From assembly GCA_027310845.1 (NCBI GenBank), contig DAIDAB010000048.1, forward strand, positions 1-12,133: 12,133 bases of DNA, in the 5' to 3' direction. Under the pieces are notes generated by a model. The model searched no databases. It had not been told where the DNA came from and saw only the letters and a program-made list of their open reading frames with translations. Position numbers and translations under genes: made by a program. The DNA comes from a bacterium (lineage in GTDB: Archaea > Thermoproteota > Nitrososphaeria > Nitrososphaerales > CADDZS01). Positions 1 through 6,230 of this stretch are shown here, in pieces (the stretch's first letter is position 1; every line of letters begins with the position of its first letter).

Positions 1-2
1 CA

Positions 3-212
3 TATCTAGCGAAACTTTCTTCGGAGAGAATCCTTCTCGTATCGCACCAGCCACTCTTAGGCGAGCTTTTCAGGAGTTACGTCGGGGGAGAGCTGGATCT
101 CACATTTCCTCCTTCATCCATGGCAAGGATTGATGTGAATGAGTCAGGCAAACTCGAAGGAACCCTTGTCTGGTTACTCTCATCCGACATCCTTAATGGG
201 AAAGCAAAATAA
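3..212 (+). CDS. SixA-like histidine phosphatase, C-terminal fragment
   Basis: This reading frame is open from the window edge to a TAA at 210-212, and its start lies upstream of the window. The 69 visible residues resemble the C-terminal half of SixA-type phosphohistidine phosphatases of the histidine phosphatase (phosphoglycerate mutase-like) superfamily. A strand ending ILLVSHQPLLGEL supplies the second conserved His (in family members usually VGHxPxLxEL). It is followed by a GGELDL segment, a short strand ARIDV and a final WLLSSDIL strand and helix, as in SixA proteins. The phosphate-binding RHG motif would lie outside the window. Family members remove phosphate from phosphohistidine or small molecules in the cytosol. 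The next gene starts within about 40 nt on the same strand, so the two may be co-transcribed. Family-level assignment is fairly sure; the substrate is unknown. Confidence 0.75.
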   Translation, partial: YLAKLSSERILLVSHQPLLGELFRSYVGGELDLTFPPSSMARIDVNESGKLEGTLVWLLSSDILNGKAK

Positions 213-250
213 GCCAACGAGATTGGTTCGTGGGTCAAGGAGATCTTTTC

Positions 251-727
251 TTGGATCAGCTAATTCCACTCGTAAGAAAATATCTCATCACCGAAGGTGT
301 TCCTTGTGGAAGGCACTGCAAGGATCCTGTGAGATTTGTTCCTCTCCATGAGGGAGAGAAAGGCCTCGTCGGCGCATACGTGTGCCCCGAGGATTTCGTC
401 TCTCGCGTGGTCTACTTTTCAGACAACCCGAATCCCCAATGGTTCGAGGAATATCTCTCAAGGCAAGCTGGCAGTGAGAGGATCAGGGGGAGGGACATAC
501 GCTTTGGCACAAGGCATGGCTGGGAACTAGGTAAAGACGCAGAGGAGAACGTGCGCAACGTGGCGCCTGAGGGAATAAAGCAGTACTACTGGACGTTTTA
601 TCCAAAGACAGATCAAGACAAAAAGTTTGGAACTTTTCTCTGCTTCAAGGAAAAAGGGGGCTGCGGGAAGATATTCACGAAATCAATGGAAGAGAAAAAC
701 AGACTTTGCCAAGAGTGCTCAAAGTAG
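251..727 (+). CDS. Small cysteine-rich, probably zinc-binding protein of unknown function
   Basis: I do not recognise this family. From the TTG at 251 it has 158 residues. The C-terminus carries Cys131-x6-Cys138-x14-Cys153-x2-Cys156, a zinc-ribbon-like arrangement with CGK and CQEC knuckles. The N-terminus has a second group, Cys19-x3-Cys23 (with His22) and Cys45 in an AYVCPEDF context. The middle is charged, with several aromatic residues (a QYYWTFYP stretch near 111-118). No signal peptide or membrane segment is visible, so it is probably cytosolic. TTG 251 is preferred because AAGGAGAT at 237-244 is a strong Shine-Dalgarno match 6 nt upstream. GTG at 230 is in frame, would add seven residues, and lacks such a site. 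The gene follows the SixA-like gene closely and ends directly against the stop codon of the converging thioredoxin-like gene. A nucleic-acid-binding role is possible but is inference. Confidence 0.75.
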   Translation: MDQLIPLVRKYLITEGVPCGRHCKDPVRFVPLHEGEKGLVGAYVCPEDFVSRVVYFSDNPNPQWFEEYLSRQAGSERIRGRDIRFGTRHGWELGKDAEENVRNVAPEGIKQYYWTFYPKTDQDKKFGTFLCFKEKGGCGKIFTKSMEEKNRLCQECSK

Positions 728-1072
728 CTAGACAGTCATGGCCTTGAGCTCTTTGTAGAACTTGCTGTTGAAAAGATCTTCCCAATGTTTTCGCGTAACA
801 TCAGTGTTTTCAGAAAATCCTGTGAAGACGTGCCTCACCGACCCGTCGGCAAACTCTGCGAAAAGCTGAGGAATGAGATAGTCTTCAGCATTGTCACCGT
901 ACTTTTCGACTAGTTGATCCGCTATCCTGACAGCATCCGACTTGTCAATGTCAAGTACGCGGTATGGAACACCTAGGCCCTCTGCAAGCCTCTTCGTATT
1001 TTCAAGCGACAGCGGAACGCAGTGCGGGCACCAAGTCGCAAGCACTATTGAAACTCTTGATAGTTTTGCCAT
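728..1072 (-). CDS. Thioredoxin/glutaredoxin-like protein with CPHC active site
   Basis: This protein of 114 residues has a thioredoxin-fold pattern. An N-terminal beta strand (residues 7-12) runs into TWCPHC with redox cysteines Cys15 and Cys18. A helix follows, then the strand YRVLDID (37-43), and a cis-proline region YLIPQLF with Pro68. A strand pair FAEFADGSVRHVF leads to the C-terminal helices. Family members reduce disulfides or act as glutathione- or thioredoxin-dependent electron carriers in the cytosol. The length fits a minimal glutaredoxin or NrdH-like domain. CPHC is the dipeptide typical of DsbA proteins, but no signal peptide or extra helical domain is present, so a DsbA is unlikely. 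The ATG is well placed, and a TATA-like TTAAAT (complement of 1111-1116) lies about 40 nt upstream. The stop abuts the stop of the plus-strand gene before it, so the two are convergent. Confidence 0.9.
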   Translation of the reverse strand: MAKLSRVSIVLATWCPHCVPLSLENTKRLAEGLGVPYRVLDIDKSDAVRIADQLVEKYGDNAEDYLIPQLFAEFADGSVRHVFTGFSENTDVTRKHWEDLFNSKFYKELKAMTV

Positions 1073-1189
1073 CTTGATTTTCGCCTTTTCAAGCGAATGG
1101 AAAAGAGAGATTTAACCTTTGAATCGCGAAACATACAATTTACATCCTCGCACTCGCCAAATTACGAATTGCGGATACATCAGACGAGA

Positions 1190-1197
1190 CTTATTAA
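1190..1197 (+). promoter_or_regulatory. Putative TATA box of the ThDP-enzyme operon
   Basis: CTTATTAA matches the general archaeal TATA pattern. Transcription from it would be expected to begin near 1220. That lies after the TTG at 1198 and just before the TTG at 1228, so it supports the downstream start with a very short leader. This is inference from spacing only. Confidence 0.4.
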
Positions 1198-1227
1198 TTG
1201 CTCAGAAGTGAAAATTCACCGAGGAAC

Positions 1228-2922
1228 TTGGCAGAACAGAACGGCGGAAGAGCTGTCGCGCAATTGTTGCGCGAATACAAGGTGGAATACGTCTTTGGGC
1301 AGCCCGGCGGACAGACACTCCCGATATATGATGGACTCTACGACCTTGCGCCGAACACGAAGCACATAATGGCTCATGATGAAAAGTGCGCTGCCTTCAT
1401 GGCAGATGCCTATGCCAGGTTGAGCTTCAAGCCAGGTGTTTGTGACGCAACAGTGGGCCCTGGAACCACCAATCTTCTTTCAGGAGTAGCCGAGGCCTAC
1501 GGCAACTCTATTCCATTGATTGTGATTACAAGCGACGTGCTAACAAAGCAGGCGGGCAAGGGAATCTCGCAAGAGTGTGACCAGCTGGCTGTCCTGAGGC
1601 CTTTCACAAAGGCAAGCTTCAAGATTGACAGAACTGACAGGATTCCAGAATATGTTAGGCGCGGATTCAACATTGCCGTCAACGGTCGGCCTGGACCAGT
1701 TCACCTAGATTTTCCTCAAGATGTCTTGCAAGGCGCATTTGATTTTTTAGGAGATCTTTACGCTGAAGAGGATTGCACTTCGTATCCCGGAAGAAGGCCT
1801 GCCCCTGAGAATTCGAGGATAGTCGATGCTGTGAGACTGCTTCTTTTCTCAGAAAGACCTGTGATCCTATGTGGCGGGGGCGCAATGCTTTCTCAGGCCT
1901 GGCAGGAAGTCATTGAACTTGCTGAGCTTTTAGGCACACCTGTCGCCACCACAATAACAGGAAAGGGGGCGATACCTGAGAACCATCCTCTATCTGTTGG
2001 CCCTATAGGCCGTCAGGGATACAGAGAATGCGCCGATGTCGCCGTAGAAGAATCTGACGTTCTCCTAACAATAGGATGTAAATTCGCACAGATTGCAACT
2101 GACAATTGGACTCTCATAAACCCGAAAACCAAGATAATTCACATCGACATTGATCCGTCAGAGATTGGAAGAGTGTACCGCACAATCGTTTCTATAGTTT
2201 CTGACGCAAAGCTTGCACTCAAAGCATTGATTGACGCGCTTCGGTCCAAGGTTTCAAAGGGAGCAACTTCTGAGTGGCTCAAGAGGGTCTCAAAGGCAAA
2301 GAAGGAATGGCTGGATGCAGCGACTCCTTTGGTGAACTCGGAGGCCGTTCCGATACGACCTGAGCGCCTTGTAAAGGAGATCAGGAGTGCCGTTCCTGAT
2401 GACGCGATATTTGTATCAGATACTAGCTTCACGGGCGCCTTCACAGCGAGCTATTATGACGTGCTGAAATCTGGAAGGACATTCTACGAGCAGCGAGGGA
2501 TGGCTGGAATTGGCGGAGGCCTGCCTGCGGCTATCGGAGCAAAGTGCGCTGTTGGAGATAAACTCGTGATTGGCCTCGGAGGAGATGGTTCTTTTGCTTA
2601 TCACGTCTCCGAACTTGAAACAGCCAGGCGCCACGCGCTACCACTTGTCTACCTTGTGTCAAACAATGGAAGTCTGGGTTGGATCAGGTACCTTCAGGAA
2701 AAGAATTATTCAAAGAGGCTAATATCCACGATGTTCATGGACATGAACTTTGGCAAGATTGCAGAGGCGTACAACTGTTTCGGAAGGGTTGTTGAAAGAC
2801 CCTCGGAGATAGGTTCAGCTATCAACGAAGGAATCAAATCTGGAATCCCAGCAGTGATAGATGTCAAGACTGAACCCAGTGCTGTTCCGCCGATCTCTCG
2901 CAAGACGACTTATGCCGCATAA
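1228..2922 (+). CDS. Thiamine-diphosphate-dependent enzyme, acetolactate synthase-like
   Basis: This 564-residue protein has the three-domain layout of the acetolactate synthase/benzoylformate decarboxylase superfamily. The N-terminal pyrimidine-binding domain (about 1-170) contains FGQPGG and the sequence HDEKCAAFMADAYAR, with Glu52 in the cofactor-activating position. The central domain (about 190-345) has an ILCGGGA start and an IHIDIDP segment. The C-terminal pyrophosphate-binding domain (about 375-550) has GDGS at 452-455 and Asn479-Asn480 as the Mg-binding end of the motif. It cannot be assigned to true acetolactate synthase: no regulatory-subunit or other branched-chain amino acid gene is nearby. 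A 2-oxo-acid decarboxylase, carboligase or C-C hydrolase is equally possible. TTG 1228 is chosen because it falls right after the expected transcription start; TTG 1198 would add ten residues. The next gene follows after 15 nt, so they probably form an operon. Confidence 0.93.
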   Translation: MAEQNGGRAVAQLLREYKVEYVFGQPGGQTLPIYDGLYDLAPNTKHIMAHDEKCAAFMADAYARLSFKPGVCDATVGPGTTNLLSGVAEAYGNSIPLIVITSDVLTKQAGKGISQECDQLAVLRPFTKASFKIDRTDRIPEYVRRGFNIAVNGRPGPVHLDFPQDVLQGAFDFLGDLYAEEDCTSYPGRRPAPENSRIVDAVRLLLFSERPVILCGGGAMLSQAWQEVIELAELLGTPVATTITGKGAIPENHPLSVGPIGRQGYRECADVAVEESDVLLTIGCKFAQIATDNWTLINPKTKIIHIDIDPSEIGRVYRTIVSIVSDAKLALKALIDALRSKVSKGATSEWLKRVSKAKKEWLDAATPLVNSEAVPIRPERLVKEIRSAVPDDAIFVSDTSFTGAFTASYYDVLKSGRTFYEQRGMAGIGGGLPAAIGAKCAVGDKLVIGLGGDGSFAYHVSELETARRHALPLVYLVSNNGSLGWIRYLQEKNYSKRLISTMFMDMNFGKIAEAYNCFGRVVERPSEIGSAINEGIKSGIPAVIDVKTEPSAVPPISRKTTYAA

Positions 2923-2937
2923 AGGAAGAGCGTAGGC

Positions 2938-4050
2938 ATGACAACGCTATCTGAGTTTGTCTACTTTCCTGAGGATGAGAACTGGTCAACCTGGATAACG
3001 CGCGTCATCGCAATGACAAATTTTGGCGGAGCTGATTTCGGCGAAATTCACCGGATAGTGAAAGGCCTCAAGGCCGGAGACTATGAGGGCTGGCACAACA
3101 GGTGGAGAAACATGGCTGAATACGTCGAGGGGCTTGCAAGGAAAGCAGAGAAGGATAATCACAATGTGACTGCAAGGAAGTCGTACCTTCGGGCGTTCAC
3201 CTACTATCGCATGTCCCAGCACTGGGTAAAACAACATTCAATTTCACTTCAAATGTATGACAAGATGCTAGATTGTTATTCGAGATGGGCTGTTCTTTCA
3301 ATTCCAAAAGTTGAGCGCCTCGAGATTCCCTTTGAAGGCACCACATTATCCGGATGGCTGCTTCCGCCGAAGACAAAGCGCGCTGAAAAAAGCCCGATAC
3401 TTTTCTACTGTTCTCCTGAAGCTGGAGCTTGCGAGGGAACAATTTTCACCGGACCTCTTGAAGCAAGTGAGAGAGGCATTGCGAGTGTTATAGTGGACTG
3501 CCCAGGACAGGGAGGAACTCTCAGGTACAAGAAGGTTCTCGGAAGGCCAGATTATGAGAAACCTTTTGGAGCAATTGTAGATTATCTTGAAACAAGATCC
3601 GACGTTGACGCAAAGCGCCTCGGTGTCTTTGGCTCTGACATGGGAGGCTACTTTGCTGTAAGGGCGGCCGCATTTGATAGCAGGGTGAAAGCTCTTGGAA
3701 ACATCACTGCGTGTTACGACGTGTACGAGGACCTCTATTCCCCTGACAAGGAAACTCACAGAGAAGGATTGCATGCATATCTTGGCACGACTGATCCTGG
3801 CGAAGTAAAGAGAAAACTAGCATTGTACACTCTGAAAGGCATCGCTGAGAAAATATCTTGCCCACTTTTTGTCATGCATGCCGAGGAAACCGTGGTCTAT
3901 CCAGTAGAGCCAGCATACAGGCTTTACCGCGAGGCAAGGGGACCAAAGGAGCTACACATTGTCAATTCTGGACACACCATCATGGACAGGAGAATGGAAG
4001 CTATTTCTCTTGCGATGGACTGGATAGCAGACAGGTTGTTTTCTGTCTAA
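2938..4050 (+). CDS. FrsA-like alpha/beta hydrolase with Asp in the nucleophile position
   Basis: This protein of 370 residues has a helical N-terminal cap region (about 1-120, with a WHNRWRNMAEYVE segment) and an alpha/beta-hydrolase core. The layout resembles FrsA/DUF1100-type esterases and 2,6-dihydroxypseudooxynicotine hydrolase. The core begins at LEIPFEGTTLSGWLLPP, followed by ILFYCSPEAGACEG (oxyanion region) and VIVDCPGQGGT. The nucleophile elbow reads G232-S-D234-M-G-G, where relatives have GxSxGG, so Asp234 replaces the catalytic Ser. The acid loop reads HAEET (314-318) where HGxxD is usual, and His346 in NSGH is retained. Asp nucleophiles are known in haloalkane dehalogenases and epoxide hydrolases, so hydrolysis through an ester intermediate is conceivable. 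Loss of the usual activity is the alternative. AGGAAG at 2923-2928 is a good ribosome-binding site for this ATG. It is probably co-transcribed with the preceding ThDP enzyme and acts on a related metabolite. Confidence 0.92.
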   Translation: MTTLSEFVYFPEDENWSTWITRVIAMTNFGGADFGEIHRIVKGLKAGDYEGWHNRWRNMAEYVEGLARKAEKDNHNVTARKSYLRAFTYYRMSQHWVKQHSISLQMYDKMLDCYSRWAVLSIPKVERLEIPFEGTTLSGWLLPPKTKRAEKSPILFYCSPEAGACEGTIFTGPLEASERGIASVIVDCPGQGGTLRYKKVLGRPDYEKPFGAIVDYLETRSDVDAKRLGVFGSDMGGYFAVRAAAFDSRVKALGNITACYDVYEDLYSPDKETHREGLHAYLGTTDPGEVKRKLALYTLKGIAEKISCPLFVMHAEETVVYPVEPAYRLYREARGPKELHIVNSGHTIMDRRMEAISLAMDWIADRLFSV

Positions 4051-4217
4051 GTGTTTGTTGTCAGGATATTCACGATCTGGAGCGGTACGGATAATCCTCG
4101 AAGTTTTTGTGGATCCTTATGCCATAATGAATTTACCGCGCGCGCCGGTGAAACACGAGCGAGGGGGGAGAAAATAAAAAGCTAGGGAGCAAAACAAGAA
4201 TTGTATTGAAACCTGTT

Positions 4218-4325
4218 CTATATGGACATCCTGTATCTCTTCAATTGTTTCAATTGAGGAATTGCATGTTCAGTGGTTTTCTTTGGAATTCCTGTATCTA
4301 GCTCTCCAAAGCCATTCCATCTCCT
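4218..4325 (-). pseudogene. Possible decayed gene fragment
   Basis: On the minus strand, a stop-to-stop frame of 35 residues begins RRWNGFGELDTGIP and continues with a Lys/Leu-rich helix ending RYRMSI. It has no start codon at its beginning. The opening resembles the RWNGWG motif near the N-terminus of some FAD-binding oxidases of the alkyldihydroxyacetonephosphate synthase type, but the match is only a few residues. A different upstream frame (ending ISRGDGMALES) is also open for about 30 codons. Chance is a fair alternative. Confidence 0.15.
4229..4299. repeat. Short direct repeat flanking an inverted repeat
   Basis: TCCTGTATCT occurs at 4229-4238 and again at 4290-4299, 61 bp apart. Just inside the first copy, TCAATTG-TTT-CAATTGA (4241-4257) forms a perfect 7-bp stem with a 3-nt loop. 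The repeats are short and could be chance; no transposase or other mobile-element signature is present. Confidence 0.3.
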
Positions 4326-4410
4326 CTACTTATGAGTTGGTTTCCTACTCGGCATAAGGAACAGCTTGTTTCATAGATCGGTTCTAGAATCCATCAATCG
4401 CCGCCTAATT

Positions 4411-4806
4411 TTATGTGTCTAACACAAATTGAATTTCGGTGCTAAATAGATCTACTTTCTCATTCCACATTTCGAAAACATCCGAAACAGGATCATACAG
4501 GGCAGCCTCTCCAGGTATCAGGTGTCCCTGATAAACTCTATCCTGAGAATTTCGTATGGTCCGCATCTGAATCCTTCGTTGCTCATGTAATTTCAACCAT
4601 AGCTGTACTCGTAAAACTCGAGATGCGTGCTTCTGGAAGTTCCAAAGGTCACTGTCTCCTTGTCGGAGGATAGAGATCGCAAAAACGGCACAGATTGTGA
4701 AGCACAATGAAAAAGAAAGAGGCCACCGAGTGCCGAAAGTCCAAAGAAGATCAAGGAATTGGAAAGTGACAACGGCGACAGTCTGAGTTACGTTCCTAGA
4801 AGTCAA
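4411..4806 (-). CDS. Hypothetical protein with a predicted membrane helix (doubtful)
   Basis: I do not recognise this 131-residue ORF. It starts with TTG. It has a hydrophobic segment at about residues 30-47 (LSFSLCFTICAVFAISIL) preceded by a weaker one near 10-24. A soluble tail rich in Arg, Gln and aromatic residues follows, ending in an acidic stretch. This would fit a small membrane-anchored protein with a cytoplasmic tail. In its favour, it is the longest frame in an otherwise empty region, it reads like protein, and TATA-like sequence lies just upstream within and beside the AT palindrome at 4815-4832. Against it are the TTG start, no clear ribosome-binding site and no family resemblance. 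It would be divergent from the TauE gene. Confidence 0.4.
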   Translation of the reverse strand: MTSRNVTQTVAVVTFQFLDLLWTFGTRWPLSFSLCFTICAVFAISILRQGDSDLWNFQKHASRVLRVQLWLKLHEQRRIQMRTIRNSQDRVYQGHLIPGEAALYDPVSDVFEMWNEKVDLFSTEIQFVLDT

Positions 4807-4814
4807 AATTCGAG

Positions 4815-4832
4815 ATAATTATATATAATTAT
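4815..4832. promoter_or_regulatory. Perfect 18-bp AT-only palindrome, likely divergent TATA element
   Basis: ATAATTATATATAATTAT equals its own reverse complement over all 18 bases. It lies between a minus-strand ORF and the plus-strand TauE gene. Because it is symmetric, TBP could bind in either direction and fire both ways. Plus-strand transcription would begin near 4850, leaving a leader of about 85 nt before the TauE start. Minus-strand transcription would begin near 4797-4804, at about the TTG of the ORF. It could also be a regulator site; the sequence alone does not decide. Confidence 0.45.
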
Positions 4833-4935
4833 AGATTCTATTAGTTTGAGAAGAGTTTTTGCCCGGAAGAATCTATGACATCAGTCTTGAAACTCAAACT
4901 GAGAACTCGAGACGACCTACTGGAGATTCAATTAA

Positions 4936-5757
4936 TTGATAGACACTGTTTACGTTTTCCTGGGACTCTTCATGAGCTTGTTGATGGGACTAACTGGCAT
5001 GGGAGGCGGGGCGCTCACAACTCCGCTGCTGATATTCCTTGGAATCCCTCCTGCCACCGCTGTGGGAAGCGATCTCGCATTCACCTCCATCACAAGGGGA
5101 ATCGGCTCAGTTCTACATGGAAGAAAAGCGAATATTGATCTACGTCTCACAAAGCTCATACTTTCTGGAAGCATTCCGGCGACAATTGCTTCATTCCTCT
5201 TGCTTCCCTATCTGAAGGCCTATCTTGGTCTGAGTGGCTTCAACTCTTTTCTGACAGAGTTCCTGGCTGTAATTCTTGTTGCCGTCTCAATCATTGGATT
5301 GTCAAAGGGCCTTTCTCAACGGAAACTAAGATCAAAGAAAATTGAGCCCAATGCAATTACTGCTGGAGAATATGACACACGATACGACGATCTATCAAGA
5401 AACAATAAACTCCTCATAGTCGTTGTCGGAGCGATTGTTGGTTTTGCGGTTCAATTCACTTCGGTGGGAAGCGGAACGATTCTAATCTTTTTCTTGATGT
5501 TTCTCTTCCAGAGCAAGAAAATAATCGGGACAGATATCTTTCATGCATTCATTCTGACCACTCTTGGCGCGTTCCTGCATTTCAGCCTGGGAGACATCAA
5601 TCCTGATCTGGTCCTGAGTCTTGCAATAGGAGGAGTGCCTGGGATATTCCTTGGCGTGCGAATGCACTCTTTGATTTCTCTTGCAAACCTTCGTTACTTA
5701 CTGAATATTGTGATAATGGGTGCCGGAGTGACACTAATCCTACACGCATTTGTCTGA
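4936..5757 (+). CDS. TauE/SafE-family membrane permease
   Basis: This integral membrane protein has 273 residues. It shows the internal duplication of the TauE/SafE (sulfite exporter) family, PF01925. The first half opens with a helix running into GLTGMGGGALTTPLLIFLGIPPATAVGSD (residues 18-46). The second half repeats the pattern as FTSVGSGTILIFFLMFLF (174-191) followed by IIGTDIFHAFILTTLGA. About eight hydrophobic segments are visible, with a charged loop at about 124-158 between the halves. Family members move sulfite, sulfoacetate or other small organosulfur or organic anions across the cytoplasmic membrane; the substrate here cannot be read from sequence. The protein contains no cysteine. 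TTG 4936 is the earliest possible start, since a TAA precedes it in frame, and GGAGAT at 4922-4927 is a good ribosome-binding site. It lies upstream of a CsoR-family gene but has a separate, 206-nt-distant promoter region. Confidence 0.92.
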   Translation: MIDTVYVFLGLFMSLLMGLTGMGGGALTTPLLIFLGIPPATAVGSDLAFTSITRGIGSVLHGRKANIDLRLTKLILSGSIPATIASFLLLPYLKAYLGLSGFNSFLTEFLAVILVAVSIIGLSKGLSQRKLRSKKIEPNAITAGEYDTRYDDLSRNNKLLIVVVGAIVGFAVQFTSVGSGTILIFFLMFLFQSKKIIGTDIFHAFILTTLGAFLHFSLGDINPDLVLSLAIGGVPGIFLGVRMHSLISLANLRYLLNIVIMGAGVTLILHAFV

Positions 5758-5963
5758 ATGAGCTCCTGAGCATCTATGAGTTGCCAAGGCAACTGATACC
5801 CCAAGAAATTTCTGGTTGTATCAACGACTCTAGCGATGTAAGGGTAGCCCAAGTCTCCTGTGGAAGTCACATCTGGAAGAGATGTGTATCTGAAAGTGGC
5901 ACAAGCATGCATATTTTGCTTCAGATTAGCCTATATACATCATCCTCTCCCCCAGGATAGCAT
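5758..5963. other. Intergenic region upstream of the CsoR-like gene
   Basis: This gap between the TauE gene and the repressor gene contains the repressor promoter at its right end. A GCATGCATATTTTGC segment (5904-5918) includes the palindrome GCATGC. A minus-strand ORF starting at 5912 crosses it and runs into the end of the TauE gene, but it looks like a shadow. Confidence 0.4.
5931..5938 (+). promoter_or_regulatory. TATA box of the CsoR-like gene
   Basis: CTATATAC is centred about 29 nt before the ATG at 5964, the spacing expected for a leaderless or nearly leaderless archaeal mRNA. AGGA at 5954-5957 could serve as a ribosome-binding site if transcription starts further upstream. The CTATA core is shared with the inverted repeat in front of the ATPase gene, which would allow autoregulation, though no full second half-site is evident here. 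Confidence 0.6.
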
Positions 5964-6227
5964 ATGTCACCCCCCAGGAGAAATGACGTAACTAGGAGAA
6001 TCTCACGAATCCATGGACATGTGCACGGAATATTGGAAATGCTTGAGCAAGGGAGATCATATTCTGAAATCGTTCAGCAGATCTCCGCTGTGAAGGCTGG
6101 CCTCGATAGTGCTGTGCAGGTAATTGTCGAAGACCTGGTAGAGGATTGCATTGCAATGGGAGGGAAAAACAAATCGGCTGGCGAGGTTGCCCTCGAACTC
6201 AAAGAAGTCCTAGCTAGAACTCGATGA
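5964..6227 (+). CDS. CsoR/RcnR-family repressor with atypical sensor residues
   Basis: An 87-residue all-helical protein of the CsoR/RcnR/FrmR family (DUF156, PF02583). It shows the RRISRIHGHVHGI start of helix 1 and the QQISAVKAGL segment (38-47) that anchor the alignment. Family members are tetrameric cytosolic repressors that leave DNA on binding Cu(I), Ni/Co, formaldehyde or persulfide. Counting from QISAV against Mycobacterium CsoR (Cys36, His61, Cys65) places Tyr33, Leu58 and Cys62 here. Only the last Cu ligand remains, and the two-Cys pattern of the persulfide sensor CstR is also missing. Helix 1 instead has His17, His19 and His21 (HGHVH); His17 replaces an Arg usual in this family. 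The ATPase gene starts 34 nt downstream, beyond an inverted repeat. A repressor of that pump is the likely role; the inducer is unknown. Confidence 0.92.
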   Translation: MSPPRRNDVTRRISRIHGHVHGILEMLEQGRSYSEIVQQISAVKAGLDSAVQVIVEDLVEDCIAMGGKNKSAGEVALELKEVLARTR

Positions 6228-6230
6228 AAC

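Larger units (their letters stand above)
4051..4410. other. Intergenic stretch without a convincing gene
   Basis: These 360 bases separate the hydrolase gene from a doubtful minus-strand ORF. They hold a GC block at about 4137-4151 in AT-rich surroundings, a purine-rich run at about 4155-4200, a small hairpin (4241-4257), a 10-bp direct repeat (4229-4238 and 4290-4299), and a short stop-bounded minus-strand frame that may be a decayed gene piece. No poly-T terminator is evident after the hydrolase gene, and no tRNA-like fold was recognised. Confidence 0.5.

Noticed and set aside
139..351. 70-residue plus-strand ORF near the left edge
   Set aside because: It overlaps the SixA-like C-terminus and the Cys-rich gene in a different frame, and its translation is low-complexity Ser/Lys-rich with no family pattern.
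3346..3774. 142-residue minus-strand ORF inside the hydrolase gene
   Set aside because: It lies wholly within a well-supported coding region on the other strand, and the translation has no recognisable motif.
4875..5138. 87-residue plus-strand ORF overlapping the start of TauE
   Set aside because: It runs in another frame through the conserved GMGGG region of TauE, and its translation is typical of an out-of-frame shadow.
5694..5912. 72-residue minus-strand ORF in front of the CsoR-like gene
   Set aside because: It overlaps the end of the TauE gene antisense by 64 nt and shows no domain or ribosome-binding site; a TATA-like sequence upstream belongs to the CsoR-like promoter on the other strand.
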